Assembly: GCA_051710585.1 (NCBI GenBank)
Contig: JBPESP010000001.1
Span: 496,001-560,000, forward strand
From: JBPESP01 sp051710585
GTDB taxonomy: Bacteria > Pseudomonadota > Gammaproteobacteria > Enterobacterales > Enterobacteriaceae
Direction of reading: 5' to 3'
Length of the DNA stretch: 64,000 nt
The translations under genes and the position numbers were made by a program. Each line of letters opens with the position of its first letter. The first letter of the stretch is position 1. The notes under the pieces are model-generated. The model had not been told where the DNA came from and did no database searches. It saw nothing but the letters and a program-made list of their open reading frames with translations. This document shows, piece by piece, positions 29,685 to 39,738 of the stretch.

Positions 29685-29747
29685 TCTTTCCCTTATCTTC
29701 CATACAGACGACCGAAAATATCATCTGTATGGAAGATAAGGGAAAGA
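29685..29747. repeat. 24-bp perfect inverted repeat
   Basis: TCTTTCCCTTATCTTCCATACAGA split as two arms, 29685-29708 and 29724-29747, separated by 15 nt. Weaker G-rich and C-rich flanks (29660-29670 and 29755-29763) could extend the structure. No T-tract follows, and no intact gene lies within about 0.8 kb. See findings. Confidence 0.8.
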
Positions 29748-30099
29748 GCGTAAGAACCCCCCTTTAAAGTTAAGTTAAAATATAGTGGAATAGCAGTCCT
29801 TGCTTGAAGTATTAATTCAATACAGCGACGAAGATGAAAATCCTAACCGCCAATGGTGAGGCGGTTGTAACTATTACTGATAAAATTGCGAATCTATCTC
29901 TTTTAGATTATGGTATTAGATACTTAACCTTATTCATATCTACGGCTAAAAAATTAATGCTACATTTGGATTATTCCATGAACATATTATAAAACTTTTA
30001 CCTTATCAAAAAATTAAGAAATAGCATTTTAGAATAAAAGGAAACGAATCACTTAGGATTATATCCTGTATACTATAAATTTAATATTAGATTAATGTT

Positions 30100-31085
30100 A
30101 AGCGTTAAAGGCGTAGCTAAATGCAGCGCATTGTAATCAAAAAAAATTCTTTTTTTATGCGATAAAAACCCTACTTTCTGACATCAGAAACCAAGTGCGT
30201 CTCTTAGACGCCATAAAAAGCTTATTTACTTTCTCAGCGTAGAGGCGCACAGCTTGAAGATCAACTACACTAAATCTATCGTCCTTCTGTTAGCTTCCCG
30301 AGAAGTTCTTATTTTGCTGAAATAATTGAATCCATCGAATATTAGTCTTTTCTCAGAACTATATCCTTATTCTGTTCAACTGTTATAATAAAACTTCAAA
30401 AAAAGCAAGCTTATCTGTAAATTCTGTCACAAAAGTATGTAGATAAAGATCTACTAATGATTTGTATTCGAATATCTCAAAGCGCTGTTGTCGCTTCTAG
30501 AAGAATATCGCTATATTCCTAACTTTCATGATGGATTGTGAGCTGATGTACAGAGAGATTTTATTGATACCGTAATTTACGGCATTTTTATGACTAACCG
30601 GTGAGTTACATCTGCGATGGACGCTACTCTATAGCCTTATCTCTAATGCTTTAAATATAAAGAGCCGAGAGTCCCTATAATGCGCTATTGATTCTCTAGG
30701 GTAATTTTAAGGCGGCTTCTAGTTATTGCATGGCTATGTTTATATTTTTTTAGCTGAACGTCATGGCCAAAGTTCGATATTCTGTAGTGGCAGAATGGCT
30801 ACAGGGGCACTTCTTTATACTATACACAAACAAGGATTATAGGTACCAGAGAGACACTTCATTAATAGATTATGATAATACGGTTCACTCACGTTATTTA
30901 CTCTAGTGATTACCATCGTCGATTAAGCTAAAGTGGTATAGGTGGATCTGTGCTTAAATATACTGCTGAATAGAATTATCAGTAAGCGCGATTGCTGCGC
31001 AGACTATTAAAGTTTACATGACGACGCTGATAGAGAGAAGTTCACTGCTTGATGCGGCTCTTGGCGCTCAGGTAGTTCTTATCAT
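30100..31085 (+). pseudogene. purR: Broken purR (purine repressor, LacI family)
   Basis: Recognisable blocks in order: L-S-Q-K-Y-V-D with L-L-M-I-C; L-L-E-E-Y-R-Y-I-P; D-F-I-D-T-V-I; R-M-A-T-G-A-L; N-I-L-L-N-R-I-I-S-K-R-D; and near the end L-I-E-R-S-S-L-L-D-A-A. They match PurR residues from about 110 to the C-terminus. The DNA-binding N-terminus is reduced to a weak V-K-G-V-A-K. Stops and frameshifts are abundant. Loss of PurR would derepress purine synthesis genes wherever these survive. Confidence 0.85.
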
Positions 31086-31093
31086 CATTGACG

Positions 31094-31131
31094 GCAGAGC
31101 CCCTTATTTCTGAGGGGCAGCCTGTTTTTTG
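31094..31131 (+). terminator. Terminator of the former purR gene
   Basis: The hairpin GCCCCT...AGGGGC (31099-31104 with 31113-31118), within a longer imperfect stem, is followed by CCTGTTTTTT. It lies directly after the purR remnant. Confidence 0.75.
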
Positions 31132-31524
31132 CAACAAACACTCTTTTTACTGTATGTATAAATAATAACTCTTACTACCTAACAAACTCTTTATGATGGT
31201 GACTGTTTTATTTTTATCATTGAGTGAGACTCTATTCTCCCTGATCTAGCTTTAGAGTTTCTTAAAACTAAATGCAGGTTTGTACTTTAATTACCTTTAT
31301 TATTATAATATATTTTATATTTATTTTATTTAAAAACATAATATTTACTTATACCTATTTATTTCTGGCAAAGCAGTCAGTTTTAGAGGCATTCTGAGTT
31401 TTTATTCCTCTGTTGATTTTATCGTATCAAACATTACGGCATACCGTGGATTCTTATAAAAGCTTACAGGCATCGCTTTGTTCTCCTGACAAGATATTTT
31501 TATAAAAAAAGTAATAGAGAAGCT

Positions 31525-32676
31525 GTGAGTTCCTCGTGTGTTGAAGACCTAAGTTTTAAAGATAACGCTTGGTATTGTATTGTCCAAGAGATTACTTGCT
31601 GAAGCCGACGTTAAGATTAATAGATTGCGTCCATTTGATAATCGCGTTAATAACACACGCTTTTTAAGCGTGTGTTAAAGGACCGTTCGCTATTTTAGGT
31701 GAAAGTTATATGGACGGGCTGGTGGGAATGCGAACGCCTAGATACTTTTTCCAGCGAACTTTGTGTTTGCGGGTTAGAAAATAAGCTCCCAATCATCTTA
31801 AGAATACCTTGCGCGTTACAGCAAGTGCGATTGATTAATCTCCAATCACGTAACCGAGCCTGGATTGTCGGCAAAGAATATTATGATTTAAGTAATGACT
31901 TTTTCTCGCTGATGCTTGATCCCTATATGCAATATTCCTGTAGTTATTAGCTACTACATGCTAGTAATCTAGCGCAGGCCCAACAAAACAAACTGGAGAT
32001 GATATGCCGGAAACTACAACTACAACCCGGTATGTCGTTTTTTTTGATGTCGGGTGCGGTTGGGGCAATCTAGCACATTATGCCGCAGTGCATTACAGCA
32101 TCAAAGTTCACGGTATTACCATTTCGGACGAACAGCAAAATTGACAAAAATAGCTGTGAAGGACAGAATCTTGCTATTTTGCTACAGGATTATTGCGACT
32201 TAAATTTACAATTTAACTGTATTGTGTTGGTGGGGATGTTTGAATACGTATGGCTTAGTAATTATTATACCTATTTTGATATAATGCTTGTAATTTAAAA
32301 CCTGCTGGCCTGTTTTTATTGCATACTATTGCTGCAAATAAAACTAATATGAATATTGATCTATGGATTAATAAATATATTATTCCGAATGGTTGTTTAC
32401 CCTCTATTTAGGCATAGAGCTGCTGCTAGCGAAGCACATTTTGTTATGGAAGATTGGCACAATTTCGGTGCAGATTATGATCATACGCTGATAGCCTGGT
32501 GTGAACGCTTTTCGCCGCCTGGTCAATGTTGTAGGAGAATTATTCTGAGCGTTTATCATATATTTGTTTACTATCTACAGGCTTGTACGCCAGCGCCTTC
32601 TGCGCCCGTAATATTCAACTTTGGTAGGTACTCAGCCCACAAGGGGGCTGAAGGTTGTTTATGCGTCGTACGTTGA
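31525..32676 (+). pseudogene. cfa: Broken cfa (cyclopropane fatty acid synthase)
   Basis: Nearly full-length but disrupted. It starts with GTG and S-S-S-C-V-E. It continues through G-W-W-E-C-E-R-L-D, N-L-Q-S-R-N-R-A-W-I-V-G-K-E-Y-Y-D-L, M-L-D-P-Y-M-Q-Y-S-C, L-A-I-L-L-Q-D-Y, W-I-N-K-Y-I-I-P-N-G-C-L-P-S and F-V-M-E-D-W-H-N-F-G-A-D-Y. It ends C-V-V-R-stop where E. coli Cfa ends L-R-V-A-R. At least ten stops or frameshifts interrupt it. The SAM-binding G-x-G-x-G region is among the damaged parts. Its position beside ribE is conserved. Confidence 0.95.
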
Positions 32677-32762
32677 GTCTTTGGATTTAACTATGTACGT
32701 CAGTTATGTCTAGTGTATTCGCTAAGTCGGGCTGACCGCCACTGTTTTCAGTATTTTTAGAG

Positions 32763-33380
32763 TTAGATGCGTTCACGTGTTGCCAATACCTGTTCCACAG
32801 TGTTGACAATAGCTTGCGTCTGTGGGTCAATTTCAATATTGACGCTATCGCCAACTCGTTTCTTGCCGATGGTGGTACGCATCAACGTTTCAGGTATTAA
32901 ATGCACGCAAAAACGGTTTTTCTTTACCTCTCCAACCGTCAAACTAATGCCATCGATACCAATATAACCTTTATATAGGATATATTTCATTAGTGCCCGT
33001 TTCGTAACAGTGAACCAAATCTGGCGGTTATTTTCCGACGCGATTATTTTATTTATTTCAGCGGTATACATAATATGCCCGGACATTAGATGACCGCCAA
33101 CTTCTGCTTGCAGGCTCGCCGCTCGTTCTACATTAATTTCTTCTCCAACTGTAAGCGTTCCTAAATTGGTTAGCTTGAGCGTTTCTTCAATTAAATCGAA
33201 ACTAACTATGTCGTCTGTAATGCCGGTCACTGTCAGACAACAGCCGTTATGCGCCACTGAGGCAGCAACAGCTAAATCTAACAGTAGTGTAGCCGGTAAA
33301 CGAATATAATGGGTACGAAAATGGTCTTTTTCTTCAATCGCAATAATTGGCACAGTGGCCTGAATAATTCCCGTAAACAT
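32763..33380 (-). CDS. ribE: Riboflavin synthase (alpha chain)
   Basis: A 205-residue enzyme (E. coli ortholog, called ribC or ribE, 213) that dismutates two 6,7-dimethyl-8-ribityllumazines to riboflavin. It has the duplicated lumazine-binding fold, with a first barrel from M-F-T-G-I-I-Q and a second from about residue 97 (G-H-I...), each with an S/N-L-T-V motif (C-C-L-T-V and I-S-L-T-V). The conserved N-terminal F-T-G is intact. Riboflavin feeds FMN/FAD for RsxC, RsxD, RsxG and PdxH. It is flanked by broken cfa and a desert. Confidence 0.96.
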   Translation of the reverse strand: MFTGIIQATVPIIAIEEKDHFRTHYIRLPATLLLDLAVAASVAHNGCCLTVTGITDDIVSFDLIEETLKLTNLGTLTVGEEINVERAASLQAEVGGHLMSGHIMYTAEINKIIASENNRQIWFTVTKRALMKYILYKGYIGIDGISLTVGEVKKNRFCVHLIPETLMRTTIGKKRVGDSVNIEIDPQTQAIVNTVEQVLATRERI

Positions 33381-34663
33381 ATTCTTTCCTTATCTGCCTA
33401 GACTGAATGTTATGAAATTTAGTTTTCTCCATAATACGATGAATTCCAAATACTGATACGGCTTAATAGAGGTATATTCCTGGATGTTCTGTCGTTTCTC
33501 TGCTTTCATCTCCGATGAAATACTTACATTTACTCTGTTTAAGAGATTATGCTAGGTAAATATATTAGGACTTCCCTTTCGTTAATAAAAATTTTGTAAA
33601 CCGAAAGGGAAGTATATGCGTGTAAAATTATATTAAGCAAGCGCGTATCTTTTACTGTTTCTCGTAATCTCGGCCATTTTGCCAAGGTATCACAAACAGT
33701 GATTAGTGTGGTATATCTCATTATATCCAGCTTTGTCAGAGCTACTGATATGGTTGTTTTGGTGGTGTTAACGCTATTTAGCTGTCGGTCATTTTATTTT
33801 ATCACAGTTTAACGCTGGCATTTACGTCAGTTATCATTTAGTTTAAAGGCTCTAGGCGACTGAAACCCGCATTGCTTATTAAGGATAGTTTGCTACGGTT
33901 TTTATTTGTAGTTCAATGTGTTAGCGTTATAATAATACTATTTTAGAATGGTAATCATGTCATTAACCATATGAATAGCATTAAGCTGTTGCTAACGTAG
34001 AAAGCGGTTTCGCCAGTGATATTTTTTGAAGTGACCTTATTGTATAAGTAGCACAGGTAGTTGTCTTGTTTAATATAATTGTTTTGACCAGTTATTAAAT
34101 CGTCTCAACTTTATTTTACTGACATTCATGCTGCCGCTTATTGATAAGCGGATAGTAGCCAGCCCACCATCTAGTTATTGGATATCATTATAGGATAAAA
34201 AGCAATGTAGAGTACGTACGGTATCAATGCTTGATCTATAGCCTGATTAATAAGTTTTACGTAGTTCTATACTATACCGTCCTTTTTTAGGACGGACGTT
34301 GCGTGAGTATATTGCCTTATTGTAAAACGATATACCCTGATACCCTTCTGTTTATATTTTAATGATGCTTTCGAATCTGATGTTATAGATGGCTATCTAT
34401 GATTCTATGATTCTATGAATATATATAGATTATCAGTAATGGTGTTCTGCGCAGTTATAAAAAAAATACGGTCGATCTTTTTTATTACCTTTATTTTGTG
34501 CTTTATTGGGTGCTCTGTCTTCCAGTGCTTATATGCTTAGCGCTGACCGATTGATTGCGACCTTCCAGATATGGAACACACTAATTTTTCTTATTTTATC
34601 TTATTATCAGATAGCTATGCTTCTATATTGATGTTACACATCATGCTTTAGATCTAACAATAG
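33381..34663. other. Desert where mdtK would lie
   Basis: mdtK normally follows divergently from riboflavin synthase; I saw no clear remnant. The interval holds two hairpins: a 12-bp stem (ACTTCCCTTTCG at 33570-33581 with 33602-33613) and a CCGTCCT/AGGACGG stem with a T5 loop at 34277-34295. Confidence 0.5.
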
Positions 34664-34697
34664 ACGCCACCTACACAAATTTTACATTTGGTGGCGT
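34664..34697 (+). terminator. Hairpin upstream of tRNA-Val, terminator-like
   Basis: An 8-bp stem (ACGCCACC at 34664-34671 with GGTGGCGT at 34690-34697) is followed by GTTTG. It may be the relic terminator of an upstream gene. Confidence 0.45.
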
Positions 34698-34796
34698 GTT
34701 TGAGGGTAAATGTGCTTTGAGCGGCGAAAGCGAGTTTAATGCATATTCCCCTCCAGAAGTAATTAGCTTCGGAGTAGAAAAAAATGTATCTGCACC

Positions 34797-34825
34797 TTGC
34801 AAGGTGTTATTAAGCTCATTAATAT
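34797..34825 (+). promoter_or_regulatory. Sigma-70 promoter for tRNA-Val
   Basis: TTGCAA at 34797-34802, a 17-bp spacer and TAATAT at 34820-34825. Transcription would start about 20 bp before the tRNA 5' end. Well-spaced elements in front of a stable RNA gene make this a good candidate. Confidence 0.7.
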
Positions 34826-34854
34826 GCATCTCACTATCCCGCAGGCAACAAGAT

Positions 34855-34931
34855 GCGTTCTTAGCTCAGTTGGTTAGAGCACCACTTTGACATGGTGGGG
34901 GTCGATGGTTCGAGTCCATTAGAACGCACCA
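34855..34931 (+). tRNA. valV: tRNA-Val (GAC anticodon)
   Basis: A 77-nt cloverleaf with acceptor stem GCGTTCT/AGAACGC, anticodon loop containing GAC, T-loop TTCGAGT and an encoded CCA end. It is nearly identical to E. coli valV/valW. E. coli carries a tandem pair at this locus between mdtK and pykF; only one copy is present here. The symbol follows the E. coli pair and could equally be valW. Confidence 0.97.
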
Positions 34932-35427
34932 ATACTGTCTGTACCTTTCCTTTATATATATGCTTTCTTGTCTTTATTCCAAATCGCTGTTTCGAAACTT
35001 TTCAAAATGGGACGTATTACGGTGCGCTGAACCCCGCGATACGCGATATCAAACCTTATGAGGGATTTACGGTGACGAGGATAAGGTGATATAATTTGTT
35101 TTAAAAACAACAAAATTACGATTTTTGCTATAATATTAATTATATAGTTTTTATTTCGTTTCCTTCCGGTCAATAACTATAATGCAAAATGTTATCTCAA
35201 TTGAATTGTTTGCGTTTGTTGATTTGCTTTAAACTAATAAAAACAGGATCAGTAATGCAGTGTACTGTTTTGCCATCGTTAGCTTAAGCTTTCTGCTTTT
35301 TTTATTTTTTGACTGTTTTCACCCATCCTTTAAAATGGACCGCAAGTTTTGAAGTGGTTTTTATCGCAGGTTTTGTCTAGCGATATATTCACTTTATCAT
35401 TCATTTCAATTTATAGAAATTAAGGTT
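34932..35427. other. Intergenic region tRNA-Val to pykF
   Basis: AT-rich leader of pykF. No second tRNA and no coding remnant was recognised. The promoter and any Cra (FruR) operator for pykF should be here, but I could not identify them with confidence. Confidence 0.45.
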
Positions 35428-36840
35428 ATGAAAAAGACTAAAATTGTTTGCACTATCGGTCCGAAAAGCGAATCAGAAGAGGTATTGTCCAGCCTGCTTG
35501 ATGCAGGTATGAACGTCATGCGTCTCAATTTTTCCCATGGTGATTATGAAGAGCATGGTCAACGTATCAAAAATCTGCGTACTGTCTTGAAAAGAACTGG
35601 TCAGCAAGCTGCAATTTTACTTGATACCAAAGGTCCAGAAATTCGCACTATGAAATTAGAAAACAGCGCAAATATTTCGCTTTGTGCTGGTCAAACCTTT
35701 ACCTTTACAACTGATCAGAGCATTATTGGTAATAGTGAACGCGTTGCAGTCACCTATCCGGGGTTAACTCAGGATTTAGTGGTAGGTAATATTATTCTGG
35801 TTGATGACGGCCTGCTAGGCATGATCGTGACCAGTATCACTCAGGATCAGGTGGTATGTAAAGTGCTTAATAATGGCGATTTAACTGAAAATAAAGGAAT
35901 TAATTTACCGGGCGTATCCATTGCCCTACCTGCTTTGGCGGAAAAAGATAAACGTGACATAATTTTCGGCTGTGAACAAGGCGTCGACTTCATCGCCGCC
36001 TCATTTATTCGAAAACGTTCCGATGTACTGGAAATCCGTGAATATCTGGAGCAGAATGGCGGCGGTCATATTCAAATAATTTCTAAAATCGAAAACCAGG
36101 AAGGGTTGAATAATTTTGATGAAATCCTTGAAGCTTCCGACGGCATTATGGTCGCCCGCGGTGATCTTGGTGTTGAAATTCCGGTGGAAGAAGTAATTTT
36201 TGCACAAAAAATGATGATTGAAAAATGCAACTGTGCGCGTAAGGCAGTGATTACTGCGACCCAAATGCTTGATTCAATGATGAAAAACCCGCGCCCAACC
36301 CGCGCAGAAGCTGGTGATGTAGCTAATGCCATTCTCGATGGTACAGATGCCGTAATGCTATCTGGTGAGAGCGCCAAAGGTAAATACCCACTTGAAGCTG
36401 TGAGTATTATGGCAAGTATTTGCCAGCGCACCGATCGAATGCTGGCAAGACGCATTTACAGTTTAAATGATAGCTGTAAACTTCGCATTACTGAAGCGGT
36501 CTGCCGCAGCGCGGTTGAAACCGCAGAAAAACTAGAATCACCGTTGATTGTAGTCGCGACTGAAGGAGGTAAATCCGCTAAGTCAGTACGTAAATATTTC
36601 CCGAAAGCAGATATTCTTGCTCTGACCACGAACCTGCTGACTGCTCGACAGCTTCTGCTGAGCAAGGGGATTTCCTGCCAACTTGTCGAAGAAATAGCCT
36701 CAACTGATGATTTTTACCGCATCGGTAAGACAATGGCATTGGAAACAGGTTTAGCAGCTAAGGGCGACATTATCGTCATGGTATCCGGCACGCTGGTACC
36801 AAGTGGTACTACCAATACCGCCTCAGTGCATATGCTTTAA
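35428..36840 (+). CDS. pykF: Pyruvate kinase I
   Basis: The protein has 470 residues, the same length as E. coli PykF. It converts phosphoenolpyruvate plus ADP to pyruvate plus ATP, the last step of glycolysis. It shows T-K-I-V-C-T-I-G-P at the start, R-L-N-F-S-H-G, D-T-K-G-P-E-I-R, the active-site I-S-K-I-E-N-Q-E-G signature (catalytic lysine near 220), M-V-A-R-G-D-L-G-V-E and A-T-Q-M-L-D-S-M. The allosteric C-terminal domain ends in S-G-T-x-V-P-S-G-T-T-N-T, the fructose-1,6-bisphosphate loop of the type I enzyme. The gene is intact, with a terminator 60 bp downstream. Confidence 0.98.
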   Translation: MKKTKIVCTIGPKSESEEVLSSLLDAGMNVMRLNFSHGDYEEHGQRIKNLRTVLKRTGQQAAILLDTKGPEIRTMKLENSANISLCAGQTFTFTTDQSIIGNSERVAVTYPGLTQDLVVGNIILVDDGLLGMIVTSITQDQVVCKVLNNGDLTENKGINLPGVSIALPALAEKDKRDIIFGCEQGVDFIAASFIRKRSDVLEIREYLEQNGGGHIQIISKIENQEGLNNFDEILEASDGIMVARGDLGVEIPVEEVIFAQKMMIEKCNCARKAVITATQMLDSMMKNPRPTRAEAGDVANAILDGTDAVMLSGESAKGKYPLEAVSIMASICQRTDRMLARRIYSLNDSCKLRITEAVCRSAVETAEKLESPLIVVATEGGKSAKSVRKYFPKADILALTTNLLTARQLLLSKGISCQLVEEIASTDDFYRIGKTMALETGLAAKGDIIVMVSGTLVPSGTTNTASVHML

Positions 36841-36902
36841 TGTAGTTTGGAGTGATGTAAGTTTGCTATTTATTTTTTTGCTACTGCATCTCTAAGATGC
36901 AG

Positions 36903-36928
36903 AATTGCTTCTTGCGCAATTTTTTTTA
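36903..36928 (+). terminator. Terminator of pykF
   Basis: AATTGC/GCAATT stem (36903-36908 with 36916-36921) followed by a T-run. An 8-bp CTGCATCT/AGATGCAG hairpin (36884-36902) precedes it directly, so two stems lie in tandem after pykF. Confidence 0.75.
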
Positions 36929-36973
36929 GAGGCTATGCTGCCTAAAGTAACTCCTCGTGGCTCTCCTCTTAGA

Positions 36974-37000
36974 CTCCTGCTTATGCAGGAGCTTTTATTA
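36974..37000 (+). terminator. Second hairpin terminator downstream of pykF
   Basis: CTCCTGC/GCAGGAG with loop TTAT (36974-36991), followed by CTTTTATT. Probably a back-up terminator. Confidence 0.7.
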
Positions 37001-37365
37001 GCTACAGCCGGTATTTTAAATAAATATAATAATTATCAATTAATTAGAACTTTAGTAAAATCGTTTTTTTGTAAAAAGTATAAATAAACTTTACTTACAA
37101 ATTTATTTCATGGCTTATTGGTCATCATCATTAGTGCTAATTAGGAAGACAAAAAAGCATTACGTTAGAAAATAAAATAGTCGGATAAATATTATAATTA
37201 TAAGGTTCTTGACCCATTTTTTAACCGCTATACAAAATAATATGTTTCTCTGAGTGGCTTATTAAATTTAATCGTTTTATTTGTGAAATCATTCTTATCT
37301 TGAAATAGTTTGTGTAGTATTTTGCAAATACTATGTACATAGTATTTGATTTAGAGGATATTAAA
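37001..37365. other. Intergenic region pykF-lpp
   Basis: Very AT-rich leader of the former lpp gene. No coding remnant; lpp also follows pykF directly in E. coli. Confidence 0.5.
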
Positions 37366-37595
37366 ATGAATCATACCAAACTAGTATTTGGCACAGTGAT
37401 CCTGTATTCCACTCTGATAGCCTGGCTATTATAGCAACGCTAATAATCAATCAACTATCCTCTGATGTACAGCTCTAAATGTTAAAATTAACCATGTCAG
37501 TAATAACGTGAACGCTCTGCACTTCGACATACAGGCTGCTAAAGATAATGTTGTTTGTGCTAATTAATGTTTATATAACTAATTGCCGCAAGTAA
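37366..37595 (+). pseudogene. lpp: Broken lpp (Braun's lipoprotein)
   Basis: It starts M-N-H-T-K-L-V-F-G-T-V-I-L (Lpp M-K-A-T-K-L-V-L-G-A-V-I-L), but the lipobox cysteine region is replaced by a frameshift and stop. Downstream, in another frame, L-N-V-K-I-N-H-V-S-N-N-V-N-A-L and D-I-Q-A-A-K-D-N match the coiled-coil repeat. The gene closes with C-R-K-stop, the Y-R-K end whose lysine is crosslinked to peptidoglycan. The full length is still there, so the loss is by point mutation and indel rather than deletion. pykF-lpp-ldtE is the standard order. Confidence 0.95.
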
Positions 37596-38059
37596 TAGTT
37601 CTGGTTTTAATTAAGAATAGGTGGTATTCTGTTTTATTCACCATTTTACCTGCTAAACGCTAATCACTGGTGCTTAATTTCTCTTCTTTATATTGTGTAC
37701 AGGCACAATCATGGAAAATATTGATCTATATAATATAATGACAAACACATATTACTTTCACTTTGAAACGCCAAAGGAGGTCTCTGGCTCGTCAGGTTGG
37801 CATTTTAAACATGTGACATAAACATTGCCTTAACATACCAAAGCAAAAAAAATAATAAAGGACGTATCGCTGATTTAAATGATTTGTCCATCTTGGTCTG
37901 TATCAAGCCTACTTGTAGGCTCTACGTTATAAAATGCCACAGCCTGGTGCAAAGCGTGAAAATGTCGGGTTGTTTATTAGGATCTAAGGCACCTTTTAGC
38001 AGTTTTATACATTGCTTTCTCTGTTATCTGAGATGCTGCCGGCAGCGCTTATTTACCAT
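37596..38059. other. Gap between lpp and ldtE remnants
   Basis: No gene recognised. Converging fossil genes leave AT-rich sequence and short random frames here. Confidence 0.5.
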
Positions 38060-39000
38060 TATTCAACAGAACCGGGATATATCTAAATAACTCTTGCTAC
38101 AACTTGATTCACTATAGTGCGGATCCGTCCCGGGCGTAGCGGTAGTAACTTTTGTTGTCCAGGAGGCGTTAAAGCAAATGACTAAAGTCTGTGGATCCTC
38201 TTTCTTGAAAGAGGAAAGAGCGGTTAATAGACCTTCATATAGCACTTGCTGTCAGGGGCTTACCGTTCTACTTTCATCGGTTCATTAATGAACTCATGAG
38301 GGTACGATTGGCGCTTTGTTAAATAGATCCTCAATATTTATCCAGCCGTGATCGAACACAGCAAGAGCTAAGCTACACGCTGATACTAAAATTAGTATTT
38401 GGACCGTGAATCATATAAGTGGATATACTACTCTGTCAACAGTAGTGTTGTATAGAGTACATTAAGTTTTTAGCTTGTTATGAGTACGGAGGATAGTTTA
38501 ATACCCTGCTATTTTAGGTAAATCTTGTGGATATTGGGGTCAGTATCTAGGTTAAGATTAGAAATCTTATAGTTAATTGATGTCACTGTCATCGACATAG
38601 TTTCACCTCAGTTGGCCAATACCATGCCAAGGTGATTACGTCAGGGATATTGGTTCTTGAGTTGGGTTTTAGCATTCCAAGTAGGTTAATTTTGTATTTC
38701 TAATAGTCTCCAGGGAATTGCTATTTTAGATGATGGTATGGGTTGTATTTTCACTGAAAAGTCTATTGTTATTTGGCAGTGAGGATAGATGGTAACGCCG
38801 TCCATATTGATGGCGTAGGCTAGTCTTTTGCTTGTATTTAGCATAAACGATTTTGGATTAGTAATTAGTAATTTGTATAGCGGCGAAAGGGTAAGTTATA
38901 GTAAAATAAGATGAAGCATCGTCACAGATTTGAGTGTATAAAACGACTGGCCTTCACTGCAATGAAGTGGACTGCTAACTTTAGTAAAGCCGCTCTATAA
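38060..39000 (-). pseudogene. ldtE: Broken ldtE (L,D-transpeptidase, YkuD family)
   Basis: Fossil blocks follow LdtE/YnhG order. They include I-Q-P-I-P-S-S-K-I-A-I-P-W, then Y-K-I-S-N-L-N...D-P-N-I, then Q-G-I-K-L, then Y-M-I-H-G-P-N. The catalytic-site relic S-S-C-C-V-R follows (family S-S-G-C-I-R), then I-E-D-L-F-N-K and F-I-N-E-P-M-K. Stops and frameshifts are throughout. In E. coli LdtE belongs to the L,D-transpeptidases of the Lpp-anchoring/cell-wall crosslinking group. It lies between lpp and sufE, as expected. Confidence 0.88.
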
Positions 39001-39301
39001 ATAAGAAAACGCCTCAAGTCAAGCGTCTCTATAATGCTGTGATAAGGGGCATTGATATTTATAGGGGGTTTCTATGGCTAATGGTATACTCGCTTTGGCA
39101 TGTAGAAACAGAGAGTACTACAGGAAAAAAGTGAAAGGTGAAGAGATAAATAAGTGTGTGAATTATTTATCCCTACCGATAAAGGATATTAGTGATGATG
39201 ACACATTAGTAGACTGAAGGGAGCAGTCCTCTGTTGCATTATCGGCAGAGGTACGATGGCACGCTTCTGCTTGTGTCTAGAGGGGATGGTAAATATGATT
39301 A

Positions 39302-39715
39302 CTAATATGCGGCAGCTTGAGTGCGAATCCCTCGGATCATAGCCTCTAATCCTTGTAACCGATATGGCGTCAGATGCTTGGTAAGCGCTAGCGTGTCGAA
39401 AAAAGGCTGCACATCGTAGGTAATAATCTCTGTTTGCGTCAGTCCCTGATAAAGGATAAACACTATGGCAATAAGCCCTTTCACAATGGCTGCGTCGCTG
39501 TCGCCGTACAGTTTTAGACTACCATCGGCCTGGCTTGATAGGAAAATCCATACTTGGCTTTGGCAACCAACTATCAGATTATCCGGCGTGCGCATTTCTG
39601 CCGATAGCGCCGGCAGTTGCTCTCCTAATTCAATAAGATATAAATATTTCTCTTCCCAATTGCCGCAGCGGGAAAAATTGCGTAGTAATTTATCTTTATA
39701 AGGTAGATTTATCAT
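39302..39715 (-). CDS. sufE: Cysteine desulfuration protein SufE
   Basis: The 137-residue partner of SufS (E. coli 138). C51 in N-L-I-V-G-C-Q-S-Q-V-W is the sulfur-accepting cysteine. SufE takes persulfide from SufS and delivers it to SufB. It is the last gene of the suf operon, 23 bp after sufS. Confidence 0.97.
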   Translation of the reverse strand: MINLPYKDKLLRNFSRCGNWEEKYLYLIELGEQLPALSAEMRTPDNLIVGCQSQVWIFLSSQADGSLKLYGDSDAAIVKGLIAIVFILYQGLTQTEIITYDVQPFFDTLALTKHLTPYRLQGLEAMIRGIRTQAAAY

Positions 39716-39738
39716 CGTTATTACGTCCTCCTTATTGA

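Noticed and set aside
31699..32676. Three separate ORFs (31699, 32080 and 32356)
   Set aside because: They are successive fragments of one disrupted cfa gene.
38063..38245. 60-codon minus-strand ORF
   Set aside because: C-terminal piece of the ldtE pseudogene.
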